NCBI GenBank assembly: GCA_014607495.2 | Contig: CP053156.1 | Coordinates: 14,074,001-14,138,000, forward strand | DNA from: Carposina sasakii | Taxonomy: Eukaryota; Arthropoda; Insecta; Lepidoptera; Carposinidae | DNA length: 64,000 nucleotides | Direction of reading: 5' to 3' | Part shown: in pieces, positions 25,021 to 37,400 of the stretch | How the letters are laid out: each line of letters opens with the position of its first letter | Numbering within the stretch: position 1 is the first letter of the stretch | Program-made: the position numbers and the translations under genes | Notes under the pieces: model-generated | Databases searched by the model: none | Seen by the model: only the letters and a program-made list of their open reading frames with translations | Told to the model about the DNA's origin: nothing

Positions 25021-27654
25021 TAATATATTTAAGCATTTGTAGTTGCGTAATTGGGAACACTAAAAGATAACAAAGGAAAAGGTGAATTTTCATAAACCTG
25101 TATTTTATTTATAATAATATTCATTGCTGCATCAAAAACCAAAGATTCAATGCCACAAATAGTAATACATAGTATATATCTAACAACAATAATAATTGAC
25201 GTAGCATATTCCGATTCATTACAATCTAAATCCGTACAATAACGGCGATTTTTCTTCGTCGTTTACGAATATTCCTCATTGTCTTTGAGTAATTTTGTTT
25301 GTAAATTGCACCAGTCAAAACCTTGGCGCTGCTAGCCAAATTTTCTTTTGTTTATCAAATACTCTCAATGAAGGTGATTTATTTTGCGGCTTAGTCATTT
25401 GTCAAGATCGTGGATCCAGACAGGCAATCATTAATCCTATGGGTCTAGACGTTGAAATAATAAAGCTTATTAGACAAAATAACCTTCAAAATTTTGGTTA
25501 TAGCTATTTGTATTGTCATAGCGTTATTATCTATAAGACTGAAGTATCTTTATAATCTATCACTGTCTGTCTAAATTATTTATAAGATTTACATTTTAAT
25601 AAATATGATTATAATTGCTTCCTATTTCCAAATCTTACGTACCTATCAATTGACAAATGCGGAACCAAAATTTTTAAATTGACTCCATGATGTTGCAACT
25701 TTTCTAATCATCCTCTTATTAGACATAAGAGCCCAAAATGTTCTCAAGCCTCTATTATTGGTCCTGGTTATGATTAAAACTAAACAGAATCGAGTAATGA
25801 ATAAGTGGATGATATTCAAGATCGAGTCATGTCGGACGGCGCCGCGGTGAATGTTGATATGCATAGATAAACCTGCAGTGGAATTGATGGAATCTGAACT
25901 TTAAAAGAAGGTGAAAAGAAACAGTCTGATGGTAAATATAAGATGGCAAGGCCGTAAGCGGAGCCGACAGCCGTCAATCAGAAGCTAAAAACCGGTAGCT
26001 GCCGAGTCAGACTGCAAAGGACAAGAAAACTGTGGAGCTGACGGAAAAGAATTTGTTTGGAAAGTTTGAAATAACTTGGCAAGTTCTTTAAGTGCTAGCT
26101 ATGTTATTTTCTTTTCATTGCTTAAATGATTGAAGATGTAGCTATCGATTTTATAAACACTTGTATGGTGACCTTAATATTATATCATTATTTTATTATA
26201 TCATTATTAATATGCATTATATGTATGTATATACTTGTGTTATTAACAGCTATAAAACTGTTAATAATACATGTATAACATACATATAATTGCGACTGTA
26301 GTGTCTTGTGTTCGTGATCATGAGTAGGCAGATCCGAGGGTCAGCGGAGGGTATAGGGCCCGGTGGCGTGCGATCCCTCAATAGAGATACATACGAGTAT
26401 AATGCTTTTAAGTTATTTTTAAATTACCACTTATAGTTTATAATGTAGTGTTTATGTACTGTTTATACCATTAGAAAACTGAATTTGATCGGATCATACT
26501 TGATTTTCAATTTCAAACAATAATAAATAATAGATCTTTAATTCTAACTTTATTAATAGCTAATAAATCTCTTAAACCAGAAGTCTCTTTACATTCCACT
26601 TTCCATCACGATGAGGATTAACGTAACGCGGCACAACAAAAAGGTCCAAATAAATTACGGTGAAGGGCAAACAAAAACTTGTGCCACACCTCAAAGATAG
26701 AATAACAATAACAGAGATTCCGGTCTTTTCGACAACATAATGAAAATAGTACAAAAGTCTACAAAGAGACCGCAGCCGAAATTCGACCGCTTCGTAGGAT
26801 TTGGAAGGAAATGTATTAGAGCACTTATTGCAACGGATTTTGTGAGAATCTAATTCATGCAATAGCTAGATTTTTTTCGATAGACACTAATGCCGCGTAT
26901 TTTTAGGTAATCCGTATTTCCGAAGAAGTTTGAACAGGATTATGTTGATTTAGGATTTCGTTCCAAGTTAATGTTTGTTAAAGCTAAACAGAAACTTATA
27001 TAGGCATAGAAAGTTATGTAAAAAAAATGAAAGGTTAAAATTTAGTGTCTTTTGATGAATATTCAAAGAGGTTATGAAAGTAATTTATTTACCGGTTAAT
27101 TAAAATCACGAAATTATTGCACAATATTTTATATTATTTTGCCTCTGGACAGGTCCTATAATCTCTAAATAGTCGCATCTATAATTTGACGCTCGGAAGT
27201 GACTTATAATTACTATTTATCTATATATTATGATATACATGATATAAAGTTTAACAATTAGTCTGAAATTCACAGTGGGGTATAAATAGATACGAGTACT
27301 CGTAATTATCGTATGTATAGAATTAAATTAACATGGAAAAAATACAACCTAGAACATTAAGCTGCCCCACTCATTACCAGCAATAATACTTAACTATCTC
27401 GTTAATAAATTGCCAAACCTCGATTTCTCAACACTAAATTAACGCATATAAATCAAACTCATTAAACAGTTGGGTTTAATTATTTTTTACCAAATAAGTT
27501 TTGCAAATGGCCGCTACTAATGGAGGTAAGATTATTACAACACTTGTCCGATTTGCTGGCTACTGGTAATAAATAATTTTAATTACCTTATTTACTACTC
27601 TGATTATTATTAGTTATAAATGATAATTATAGTAAAAGAGAAATCGTATTTAAT
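25021..27654. other. Intergenic DNA
   Basis: No gene is recognised. The 96-codon minus-strand open stretch at 26572-26862 lacks any recognisable motif. Contains the solo MITE half at 26332. Confidence 0.45.
26332..26386. repeat. Solo half of the 23647-23903 MITE
   Basis: AGATCCGAGGGTCAGCGGAG GGTATAGGGCCCGGTGG corresponds to the right arm of the intact MITE 2.5 kb away; the other arm is absent. Confidence 0.7.
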
Positions 27655-27922
27655 GCTAACGTTTCTTCTATGGTGCTCTGGGAGTGAAAAAAAAAAGTAT
27701 AATACTACAGCTGCTTCTCTTTCCGGGCATACTGTACAAGTCAGTAGAGGGACAAGAGGGTCTTGGTGTTTTGTAGGCGATGGGCTGACCACCTGTCACT
27801 ACTAACCGAACTTGTACATCTCAACTATACCCTCAAATTTGGTCAGAAGTGGCACCATGTGGAGGACCGATAGGAATCGGCCCATGGTGCTCTGCCTACT
27901 CCGTAAGGGATAAAGGCGGGAT

Positions 27923-27952
<30 letters not shown>
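27655..27952 (+). repeat. Longest copy of the (ATGT)n non-LTR tail family
   Basis: It begins near GGTGCTCTGGGAGTG, contains GGCGATGGGCTGACCACCTG and TCACTACTAACCGAAC, and ends in CCGTAAGGGATAAAGG and seven ATGT units. Homologous phrases are widespread in Lepidoptera. The overlapping ORFs on both strands here are not genes. Confidence 0.75.
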
Positions 27953-27955
<3 letters not shown>

Positions 27956-29203
27956 GTTTCGGCTGTTTGAGTATATTTAAATTAGACTTTATATTTTGTT
28001 AAAATTAAATTTCAATATCAAACCTATCTATGTATACCAACTGAAATTGTTACTCTGACAAATGTCAGCAATTATACAACTTCAGCTAAAGTAAAGTAGA
28101 ACGTGAAAAACTGATAAAATAGTACATTTATATCTACACTAGTTTAATATACAACTGTATTTTGCAAATTAAGTATATACCTACACACTCTTACCAATAC
28201 ATCAGTCTTTTATTCTCATTATTATTTAAAAATGGTATTTGTTAAAAAATATACAATTTCTAAATACATTTTATCAATGTTTTTGTTCCATATTTCCTGT
28301 CAATGCCTTTTCCCATCGTGAACCACCTGACATTCTCTTGTCAATACAATCTACATAAAACCAACCAAGTCCATCATTTAAACTGTATTTCAATCAGAAT
28401 CCAAAGGTACAATTATGTCTGGTTATAAATCTATATGTCTCGCAAGCTTATTTGAATTAAACGATTCCAATTATCCTCACAGAAATGTAGCTCTTAAGAC
28501 TAGTATCACTACCGTTGATATTTAAGCTGTAGTTGATGTTAAGGGTTAAACTATAAATGCGACTGAAGCGGATGAGGATTGACAGATATCAATAGGATAT
28601 CAGAATGCAGCAGCAGTATTCAAATGATGTGTCTGGCGTATCGGATATGCGGACGCAGACAAGACAGATTTTTCAGACAGCATAAAATGTAGTGAGCAGG
28701 TGCCTTTAACTTTGTTATGCCTTATAAGGATATCGGTCCGCGATCGTTGTCTTGCTTTAGGCATAAATACTATGCTGAATTTAAATTATGATAATGTTGT
28801 TGATGATGTTGAGCTGGAATTAAGCTTTCTCTAACGTTGTGCTTATCAAAGAGTATAATAATATGTGCTTATACTAAAATAGAGATTGACAGAGAATTTT
28901 AAAACAAAGTAATTTAAGGTATATTGCTGATTTTAAACCAATCGTATGAACCAACAGCATATAGAATTTTTAAATTGGTCGATATAAAATTTCAGAAGTT
29001 TTTTCCAAAGCGTCCAAATGGAATAAATTAAGTAGATAAAGAAAAACGTTCTAAAACTACACTCAGATATACACGTAATCATGTTAAAGTTTTATTTATT
29101 TATCAACATTTAATATTTACAAAAAGGTAGAAATTTCTATAACTAACTTAAAAACTACTTAGGGCTAGCGTGTATACGGTAGATCAGTCGACCAGTTCCG
29201 GTT

Positions 29204-29401
29204 TCACAGGTTGGTCAACCGATCTTCGTTATCAGGTAGCGTGCCCAAAATGCTGGCTGCGTTGCCGCGCTGGATTGCTATACTTATTCTTTGGCCTAAG
29301 TAACAGCCATCATTTTGGTCACATGTGGACTCCACGAGCCGCCCGGCCAGGTCCTTGTAGAATTGGAGCGCCGCTGGTCCCCAAGGGCCCAGCGTCTCCA
29401 C
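29204..29401 (-). pseudogene. Fragment of a retroelement polyprotein (ETLGPWG / GNAASILGT segment)
   Basis: On the minus strand a 65-codon open stretch contains METLGPWGPAAL, YLGQRISIAIQRGNAAS and ILGTLP. I recall this segment as the C-terminal part of reverse transcriptase-type proteins very common in arthropod and invertebrate genomes. It is isolated, without an RT domain, about 100 bp from the tRNA gene; it is a decayed remnant. Confidence 0.55.
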
Positions 29402-29494
29402 GCCAAACGGCGCAAATAAGTAGCCTCTGTCGAAGCTAAAATGTTAAAGTTAAATCTGCTATTGAAAATCCTGAAAGATTTTTCCATAATAAAT

Positions 29495-29500
29495 AAAAAA
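29495..29500 (-). terminator. RNA polymerase III terminator (T6) of tRNA-Glu
   Basis: Six T residues on the minus strand begin 5 nt downstream of the tRNA 3' end, the usual position and form of a Pol III stop signal. Confidence 0.85.
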
Positions 29501-29505
29501 GATTA

Positions 29506-29577
29506 TTCCGATACCGGGAATCGAACCCGAGCCTCCTGGGTGAGAGCCAGGTATCCTAGCCACTAGACCATATCGGA
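29506..29577 (-). tRNA. tRNA-Glu (anticodon CUC)
   Basis: Read on the minus strand, the 72-nt sequence folds as a canonical tRNA. The acceptor TCCGATA pairs perfectly with TATCGGA and is followed by discriminator A. The D arm contains GGTCTAGTGGCTAGGAT, the anticodon stem-loop has loop CTCTCAC, and the T arm has GGTTCGATTCC. It closely resembles insect tRNA-Glu; relative to the Drosophila form I remember, the fourth acceptor pair is swapped (C-G to G-C) with compensation on the other strand, which argues for function. A run of six T follows the 3' end on the minus strand. Unlike the SINE-like tRNA sequences elsewhere in the window, all stems are intact. Confidence 0.95.
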
Positions 29578-32500
29578 TTGTTTGAAGAGTATGAAATAAA
29601 TGTCAACTTGCCAAACACGCAACAGATTGCAAAAATAACTTCAGCATTTTAGTGTGATGTTTCATTTAAATTATGGGGCTCGCAGTCCATCAGAATTTAG
29701 GATTGAACGTTTCTACCTGACTACCGGAAAGAATAATAGGCATAAACCTGAACATGGACCTTTTACCGACTTAACAAAAATTTACAAACAAAAGATCCGT
29801 CAGTCACTAACAAAACTGTCATGTGAAATCCAAAATAGACTCCATTGTAAAACCGCGACTTATTATATGGTAAACACTGTCATTAGCATGTCTGCGAGTG
29901 CCGTCAAAGCGGGCATTCCGTAACATTGCTACCGCTGTCGATCAACGTCACTCACCGGCGTTTACCGACGACATCCATCCACTCCCGATGTGTATCCATC
30001 GGGGTCAGAAAGGCGAGAAGGGTTAAGGAGTGGTACAATTGACACGATGATAGAAGGTCTGAAATTACCTGCAATTGGCCATAAAAAGGTTTGGGTAAGA
30101 GTTATTTTTTGCAATAAAATTGTAACCAAAAATAATTTAGCAGCTTCTATTTCATTCACAACTTCACCTAGTTTCCTATTTATTACAATATTAGCAGTAA
30201 ATCGTCATCTTTCCCTTATATAAACAAATACATTTTCGGATCTTTTAGATAATTACCAAGGTTCTCCAGTAGGTATTTTAAAAGAACATCTTAATGCAAA
30301 GAAGGTCTGAATTTTTGAGTCCGGTATTTTAAAAAAGTCAGTACTATTTCAAAGTGAAGAAAAAGCTACGGATACTATAACTAATACGAGTAGGTAGAAT
30401 ATTTTATTATGAATTAACAGTTTAGATTAATAACAACGTGTGTATGATCAATTTTCAAATTAACTATTTCCTTTCTTATTACCAACTTTGCTTTGCCTTT
30501 CGCCTCCGGACAAATCGGACCTTTGTCTGTCCATACACGGATAATGAATAGTCTTTGTTGGTGGGAGAGGTTTTCTTTTTAATTCCTCCCACAATGGCAG
30601 TAGCCATTAGAAGTTATAGATAGGGTTACTTGAGCAAAACCTGCTTCAATATCACACTTAATATCTTACACAATAACTGTGGGTAGAGTATCTAACCATA
30701 GAGATATTCTGATACCTAAATAATACACAGACGGCTATTTTCTCGAAATAGGGTAGCCTGAACTGCAGAATCATGGAGAACCATCATCGTCATCGTCAGC
30801 CTATTGCAGTCCACTGATTAAATTAACTTAAATACACTAGGTTTCTATTTAAATTTTACAATTATGTTTTTGATATCCTAATCATTTTATTCTATAGGTA
30901 TAATCCACTAAGAGTTGCACCATGAGTTTGTATGTTGCAGTTTCTTTATTGTAACTATAGGAACTGTCTTTTTGATTCCACGTTTCTGTAGATGTGTGTA
31001 AGACTACATTTTACAACTAAAATAAAATTTTATCAATAATAAAATACATATACATACTAAAGATCAATTCACTTCTTAACCATCAAAGTTAACAAATAAG
31101 CTTGCTTTCATTGGATTTATTGTAATTAGCATACCGTACTAATTCCCCCTCTCGTCACGCGTGGTCGGGTAACGCAATATGTGATGCGACAGTGATTTAT
31201 TAACATCTAATTTACTTGCATCAGGTAAGCGAAGGGGATCCTTTATCTCGGGGGAGCTCTCTTGTTTCGTGATATTTTTTGCAATGTTTCTGTAGTAGAG
31301 AAATAGATTGGTTTCTAAATTTCCAGTAACAGATTAGATAAGCTTGCTTAGGACCGATTCTAATAGTCAGATAGTCTATCTGGAGGATATGTTTAATTTT
31401 ATTCTATCTTTCTCTAAAATTTTATCAAAGCAATGTAGAAATTATATCATTTTGACCATGTGAAAAATCGTCCTTTAACCACATAAATGAGGCTAACTTA
31501 CCTAGAAATTAAGCACCTATTTCGTATTAATGTTAACAAGTTTGAACATATTATTTGCAATATCAATGAGTAACCTTTTAACATACCTATCACACTTCTA
31601 CATTATCAATGTAAATAAATAATATATGTCACACTTAAAATACAGAACTACATAACAGAAAGACAAAATCTTAAAATAAAACAATTCTATTAGCTTAGAG
31701 ATAAAATTGAAGCCACTAGCGCCAGCTGGGATGGTGGAATTATATTGTACATTTTTAGGATTGGTATGCACCAAACGTTTTAGCGATCGCCATACAAATA
31801 CAATGTTAATGCACTTTATTCTCTGAATCTCTTGCCGAGTCTGGGTGGTCGCTCACTGATTTAGACTTTCAAATATCGAAGTTTTTTCATAAGAATTCTT
31901 ATTTCATTAAAATACACGCATTTATTTATTTATTAACCCGCGTTATCACACGCAAATGCAAGCATATGTACACCTTTTTAAACATAATGAATGAAAGTTT
32001 TTTAATTGCATTCTTGCATGAATACAAAAAAGATAAAAGATAGGCGAGAAAAAACCACGATTCGCATTTAGGCAGGAGAATTAAAAAGGTAAAGCTGCAC
32101 TTTCTTCCAGTTACAGAATTTAAACATAATAAAAAGGACAATACGCAATTCCCTTCCCAGAAAGAACTTCAATCCCTTCATCTTGATTATCAAGAAACCA
32201 GTCCTGCGCCGCATTATTCGTAATCTTTAAGCGTTGAAAATACAATTCGGAATTAAGTTTAGCGAGAACCGAATTAAAAAACCTGCTTTATTCCGCTTAC
32301 GTCCGTACACCATATTCAATTACCCATTTTAAGAATTATAGACCCACAAAATAAGGGACTCAAACCACTCTTGCTAATCTCTCTGCTCACAATGCATCGA
32401 TTTATATCCAATCCATTGTCCGCAACAAAGATCTTGTCAATTATAATCTGCACAGGATCTTTCTACGTCAAACGGTAGCCAACAGTGGGCTTCAACTGTA

Positions 32501-33860
32501 GGCTATAACAAAAAAGCATTTTTAATAAATTATTTGCAAAACTTGTTTGGAACCCTTCTCAAAGGGCGGCGAGGAAGCGAAGCCGATTGCTCGTGACGTG
32601 ACGGCTTTTGTGACCATCGAGTATTATGTTGTCAAAATACACGGGGATTTTGTTATTATTTTTGTGTTTGCGAGCACACTTAGCACCCTTTTGTTCGGTC
32701 TTCCCAGAACAGGGGATATGTGCGGAGTCGTTACAACGATTCCGTGGAAGGGACGTGAATAGAATATCAATCATGAATCTACTTAGGCGGATAAAAGACA
32801 ATTCAGATTAAAGGTACGCAAAGTTAATATCCCATGGGAACAAAGAATTGGCCCGAAATGTGCGTCATCTTGAAAAAGTTAATAACATTTTCGCATATGT
32901 GGAAATGTCAGTTCGCATTTTGAGCTTCATGCCAAGTGTTACTGCCAAATTACACCATCACAATACATAAACACGGTTGGCTGAACTTGCTTTTTGTCAT
33001 GTCGCCGTGCGGGACTCGTCGGGTATTTATTTAAATTATTATTCTTGCCGCCCTCTTGTTTTGTGTCGAATGAATTTTTCATGCACACGCCGCTTTGCCC
33101 GCGGTAATTTCACTTTGAGTTCGCGCGACGCCAACGAAAATGAGTTTATTTATGCTGATGTATCTTTTTTGCCGACACGACACGTCAAAGGTTTATAGGC
33201 ATTGTATTTTATGTTAGTAGAGAAATGTTGTTTGCTTTTACATATACGAGCCTTGGAGATTTATTAAGTAAATTTTAGCTACATATTTTTTTATTATATT
33301 ATGTACTCATTCAAACATTGTTATTTTTTATACCTTGTAACCCAATTTGTATACAGAACCATTACAACAGGACGTAAAGATAAAAAATAAATTGTATAAG
33401 ATTAAGGAGGACTTTAAAAATAAATCCTTTCTAAAACACAACTGACATTTTCACCAAAAGCAAGATAACTTTAAACAGACCGAAATTAAAATTATCAAAC
33501 TCAAATACTAGATAGTAAATCTTTCTGTTATCCACCTTGAGGGAGAAAATTTAATTCCATATGCTTTGCGGGTGTTTGGTGGGCCTCCGTAGTGTTTAAT
33601 TAATCATACTGTCATAACAGCTTAAGAGCTGTCACTTTAATGTTGAGGATTATTTTGAATTAGTTTTACTGAAAAAAAGTGAATATTCATATTTTTGTGT
33701 ATTTATTTTCAACGAGTGAAATAGTAGACTAATTAATAAAATTTGAAATTGAAAACGTATCCCTTCCCGGATTTTTATTTCACGAAAGCACAACAATAGG
33801 ATAAACGGGAAATAGAGATTGAGCTATTTATATAGGGGAAAAAGGTATTATATAGGTAAA
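29578..33860. other. Intergenic DNA downstream of tRNA-Glu
   Basis: No gene is recognised. A short TTGCAGTCCACTG LINE-tail remnant is near 30800. Short ORFs on both strands around 32550-32810 overlap in several frames and have no family features. Confidence 0.45.
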
Positions 33861-33995
33861 TGATCAGTGACAAGTTGCTAGAGAGAATGCCTGAGTTTCT
33901 AAGTCAACTCATAGGACATGTGTGGAAGGAAATGCAGCAGATGTATTCTAGTGAAACCCGGCATCAGAACAGGATAGCATCTTTTATCAACTTTT
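33861..33995 (+). repeat. Dispersed repeat family A, copy 4
   Basis: TGATCAGTGACAAGTTGCTA, then GGAAATGCAGCAGATGTATT and CGGCATCAGAACAGGATAGC. It ends about 70 bp before LTR element 1. Confidence 0.65.
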
Positions 33996-34066
33996 TCACA
34001 ATCTGGAAGTCCTGGCAAAGGCGACAATAACAATAAATTTCATCCTGTTGACACTAAACACACATA

Positions 34067-34293
34067 TGAAGGATGGTGGCTGCGATTGTAGGTCGAGTAG
34101 AGTATAGTTGAGTAGACATTCAAAGAAAAGTCATGTTGATGGTTCGGTGGTTCTATATTGAATCAACTTAAATTAACACAGTACAGATATCATTATAATA
34201 AAAACCCTTATTCAGCCAAACGTTCCGATCGTGGGAATCATTCGCGTAAACAACAAGTTATTTGCTTGTGAAGCGATTTACCTACATACTTCA
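34067..34293 (-). repeat. 3' LTR of element 1
   Basis: This 227-bp repeat is preceded (minus strand) by the purine tract GGGGGAGG at 34294-34301 and followed by target-duplication copy CATA at 34063-34066. It reads as identical to the 5' LTR. Confidence 0.95.
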
Positions 34294-34301
34294 CCTCCCC
34301 C
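34294..34301 (-). other. Polypurine tract of element 1
   Basis: GGGGGAGG on the minus strand abuts the TG of the 3' LTR, the expected position of the plus-strand primer in LTR elements. Confidence 0.75.
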
Positions 34302-34431
34302 GAAAAGTAAAGGGTAGGTGGCCTTCCCTTTGATAGAAAAAAAAAAGTTTGCGAACGTAACGTTGGCTATCTAAGTTATACTAACTTATTGTAACAGTAC
34401 ATTATGATGGAAATAAAACTTTTTTTTAAAT

Positions 34432-37400
34432 TTAATCGTAAAATAACTTAGTATTATTTTTATGTATTACAATTTCTGTTTTTTGTTTACGTATTTTGAC
34501 ATTTGGAGACAAGTCTTCAATGACTGTATATGGTCCTTTATATAAACAATCTAATTTATGACCAGTTTGGTTTTTAATCAAAATTAAATCTCCTGGTTTA
34601 TACTTTACATTGTTATTTTTCTTATCATAGTTAATTTTTCTTAGATTTTTATATCGTAATAAATTCTGTCTAGCGTCTTGTTGCGCTTTTTGTAAACGGT
34701 ACTTAAGTTCTTTTGGATAATCATCAAAGTTGTATAAAGGGTCGATTTGTCCTGATAAATTACTTGGTAAATTACAGAAATTTCCAAAAACTAATTCGTA
34801 TGGAGTATATTTTGTTTGTGAGTGTACGCTAGTATTAAACGAAAAACACCAAAAAGGAACCCAATCGCTCCAATCAGATTTATTATTTTCGCACTGAATC
34901 CTGAGATATGCGCCGAGATGTTTGTGTGTGTTCTCTATACCTCCTAACGTTTCATGGTGATACGGGGTTGAATGAATTTTTTCTATGTTTAGTAATTTAC
35001 AAACTTCAGACATGATGGACGATGTAAATTCAGTTCCCTTGTCGCTTATGAACTGTCTCGGTACGCCGTAACGTAGTATGAAATTATTCACCAAAGATCT
35101 GGCTACAGTTTCGCTATCTTTTCGTGGTAAGGGATATGCCTCAACGAATTTGCTAAGATCGCACTGGATAGTTAAAATATACTTATAATTATGATTATCT
35201 ATCTCTAAGGGGCCCATAATATCTAAGCTTATACGTTCAAACGCTGAGTTAGCGGTTGACGTTATTGTTAAAGGTTCTCTAACGTGTTTATTAGTCGACT
35301 TTTGTATTTGACAACTTTTACATCTTTTGACATAATTATATATGTCACTCGACATTCCTGGCCAGAAATAATACTTTTTTATGTTATTTATCATTCTATT
35401 TATACCTGCATGTCCACTTGTGGGCAAGAGGTGAAAATCATTCAAAATCGTAATTATTTCCTCCTTGTCCATTATTCTCTTTAAATCTTTAATAATTAAA
35501 ATTCGCGGCGATTTTATTTTACATTTGTTTATACTGCGCAGTAAACATGTAATATATTTATTGTTACTCTTATTTTTAGTTATAAGTAATTCCTTTATAT
35601 TTAAATGTACGCACAATTTTTCTAGATCTCTCGCTAGCTCCTCTGGGGATGATAACGATCGAGAATGAAGAAATATCGTTGACCGCGAAGGGACATATGT
35701 GCAATATTTTGCGTTTGATAAAACGACTTTCGAGTCATACTTAAAAGTTTCATTACGATTGTCTAGAAAACGTAACTCTACTACGACATTAGGTCTTTTT
35801 AATATTTCCACAGTCGCAGGTTGATCAGGCCCGCAAACTGAAGAAGTTTTGTCTGTCTGTCGGTTATCTATATAAGCATCTAGCTGTTTCCTTTGAGCTC
35901 TAGTCAAAACCGATACTACTTGCTCGTGCATATCTTTCAAATCTGTTGACGTCACCGGAAGTCGGCTTAACGCATCTGCGGCTGCATTATTTCGCCCTGG
36001 GACATATTCCACATCAAAGTCGTACTCTTCTAAGTATAGCCTAAATTTAGTTAAACGACTTGATGGATCCTTTAAACTAAATAAATAGACGAGTGGCCTA
36101 TGGTCCGAATAAATTTTAAATTTTCTACCATACAAATAAGGGCGAAAATGACGAACTGCCCATACTATGGCCAATAACTCTAACTCAATTATAGGGTATC
36201 TGGTTTCGGCGGGTTTTAAGCTTCTACTTGCATAAGCTACTACTTTTCCATTACCGTTTGACAATATTGCTCCTAGACCTAATTTGGACGCATCTGTTTG
36301 TAATTTAAACATATTGTTTTCGGAAAAATCAGGATAATCTAGTACGGGTGGATTCATAAGAGCATATTTTAATTTGTTAAATGATGTTTCGCATTCGTTT
36401 GTCCACTCAAATAATATACCTTTTTTACACAACCGATTCATCGGAAATACAATATCGGCGAAACTTGATATAAACCGTCGGTAATAGTTGGCAAATGCGA
36501 CAAAGCGTTTTACGTCGTCAGCACAACTCGGTCTTGGGTAATTACGTATGGTATCAATTTTACTCGGATCTGGGAAAATACCGTTCTCAGTAATTTTGTG
36601 GCCTAAGTAAATTATTTCTTTACGCAGAAATTCACACTTGGTAGGATTTAACTTGAGATTAACTTTTTTAAGTCGATTAAGTACATCGATAAGATTTCTG
36701 TTGTGATTTTCTATATTTCTTCCTATTACGATGCAGTCGTCTAAATAAATAAAACATTTTTGATAATTAAGGCCTGCCATTGCTATGGTCATTAGCCTAG
36801 AAAAAACACTGGCACTAGTCTTAAGTCCCATTGGACACCGTTTCATTTGGTATTGTTTGTCTGCTGTAAACGTTGTGTATTTTCGAGATTCGCTATCTAA
36901 AGAAAGCTGATACAATTTATTCAGGCTAAAAGATGTATATTTTCGTGAATTTGGATTCAAAGATAATTGATAGTACGATTGTGAAAGATCTAATTTAGAG
37001 AAATAAATACTTCCAGATAAAGAGTCTAAAATCTCAGTAATATTGGGTAAGGGAAATTTGTCATCCTGTATTCTATTATTTAATTGCCGGTAATCAATAA
37101 CTAATCTCCATTTCTTTTGATTTGATTTATCTGCTTTTTTGGGGACTAGTAAAACTGGGCTGGACCATTCCGAAACGGTTTCCTCTATAATGTCGTTATC
37201 TAGCATTTCTTTAATCTGTTTATCTATTTCACTTTTTAAAGACTGTGGGACCCTATATGGTTTTACATATACAGGGGTCACATTGTCCTTTAAAACGATA
37301 CTATGCTCTGTTACATTTGTGACTGATAACGAGTCACCTGGTAGGTGGAAAATATCGGCGTATTTTGCACAAATTTGTTCTATGCTTAATCTTTCCTCTC

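Noticed and set aside
26572..26862. 96-codon minus-strand ORF as a host gene
   Set aside because: A CxxC-like word is present but there is no second half, no family resemblance, no splice-context support, and such ORFs are expected by chance.
27610..27805. ORFs on both strands at 27.6-27.8 kb
   Set aside because: They lie in a non-LTR tail repeat whose sequence recurs elsewhere without the frames being kept.
32547..32811. Overlapping ORFs on both strands near 32.6-32.8 kb
   Set aside because: Several frames are open over the same GC-richer patch; none shows protein-like or known motifs.
34294..34431. An env gene downstream of element 1 pol
   Set aside because: Only 138 bp separate the pol stop from the 3' LTR, too short for any envelope protein.
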